Positions 5,628 through 5,735 of a stretch of DNA of 5,735 bases are shown piece by piece. The position numbers and the translations under genes were made by a program. Source of the DNA: Candidatus Aminicenantota bacterium (GTDB lineage Bacteria; Acidobacteriota; Aminicenantia; Aminicenantales; Aminicenantaceae); assembly GCA_030633795.1 (NCBI GenBank), contig DAOWCB010000102.1, forward strand, positions 1 through 5,735, in the 5' to 3' direction. The notes below the pieces were generated by a model, which was given only the letters and a program-made list of their open reading frames with translations, did not search any database and was not told the origin of the DNA. Every line of letters begins with the position of its first letter. Position 1 is the stretch's first letter.

Positions 5628-5735
5628 AAAACTTTTCAAGAAGAATCTTTTTATAGTCATCGACGTTTTTTACCCTTTTGGGCGAACCTTCTTGCCGCAT
5701 TTACTTCGTTGCGTCCCATTTGCGGTATAACAATA

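Larger units (their letters stand above)
5539..5735. other. Gene-free region upstream of gltX
   Basis: These 197 bases hold the two dyads described separately and no recognisable gene. Just before gltX the minus strand reads TAATATTATTTGCG. It contains a -10-like TATTAT, but no convincing -35 hexamer at the usual distance, and a transcript from it would have almost no leader. Several short reading frames run off the right edge on both strands; none is recognisable. Confidence 0.6.

Noticed and set aside
5587..5700. Minus-strand 37-codon frame (MRQEGSPKRVKNV...LLTLLK) before gltX
   Set aside because: Short, Lys-rich, weak ribosome binding site, no recognisable family, and its last codons are the hairpin arms. 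It cannot be separated from chance.
5598..5735. Plus-strand frame from an ATG at 5598 open to the right edge
   Set aside because: No Shine-Dalgarno sequence, the ATG lies inside the inverted repeat arm, and the translation is not recognisable. It could be reconsidered only with flanking sequence.
5539..5735. T-box riboswitch controlling gltX
   Set aside because: The conserved T-box core (TGGGTGGTACCGCG-like) and a specifier stem were looked for and not found, and the hairpin lacks a U-tract.
5641..5735. Possible tRNA from GGTTCGCCC on the minus strand
   Set aside because: Only a partial T-arm resemblance; no acceptor stem, anticodon arm or CCA-side pairing could be formed.

Overview
The window looks like ordinary bacterial chromosome with moderate GC. 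All six recognisable genes lie on the minus strand, so transcription runs right to left, and little space is left between them. No insertion sequence, phage gene, CRISPR array, tRNA or rRNA was seen. A bacterial-type glutaminyl-tRNA synthetase beside an ECF sigma factor, a membrane zinc-finger anti-sigma factor and a YbjQ protein would fit a Gram-negative lineage such as the deltaproteobacteria in the broad sense or Nitrospirota. That placement is inference from gene content only; a phylogeny would be needed to fix it.

In transcription order the layout is as follows. Positions 5735-5539 are a gene-free leader with a strong 14-bp inverted repeat (5591-5627) and an A/T-flanked palindrome (5568-5588). 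Next come gltX (glutamyl-tRNA synthetase, 5538-4012) and glnS (glutaminyl-tRNA synthetase, 4015-2297), which overlap by an ATGA. A TrmH/RlmB-type rRNA 2'-O-methyltransferase follows (about 2238-1543, real start uncertain). Then come an ECF sigma factor (1546 or 1498 to 899), its probable anti-sigma factor with an N-terminal zinc-finger domain and two membrane segments (877-431), and a small YbjQ/UPF0145 protein (434-120). The last 119 bases hold no convincing gene; they carry T-tracts, a weak plus-strand terminator-like hairpin and an imperfect inverted repeat.

Functionally the first half serves translation: charging of tRNA-Glu and tRNA-Gln, and probably 2'-O-methylation of 23S rRNA. The second half is a small envelope-stress-type regulatory module: sigma factor, membrane-bound anti-sigma and a small conserved partner. 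Three of the five junctions are 4-base ATGA overlaps if the sigma factor uses its first ATG, and the others are short. Transcription as one unit of about 5.4 kb is therefore likely, although internal promoters cannot be excluded.

The gene families are all known, and I do not see a clearly new system. The points most worth a second look are the start of the methyltransferase gene, which has no ATG or GTG at the homologous position and a perfect 8-bp hairpin in its first codons; the structured gltX leader; and the coupling of an ECF sigma module to translation genes.
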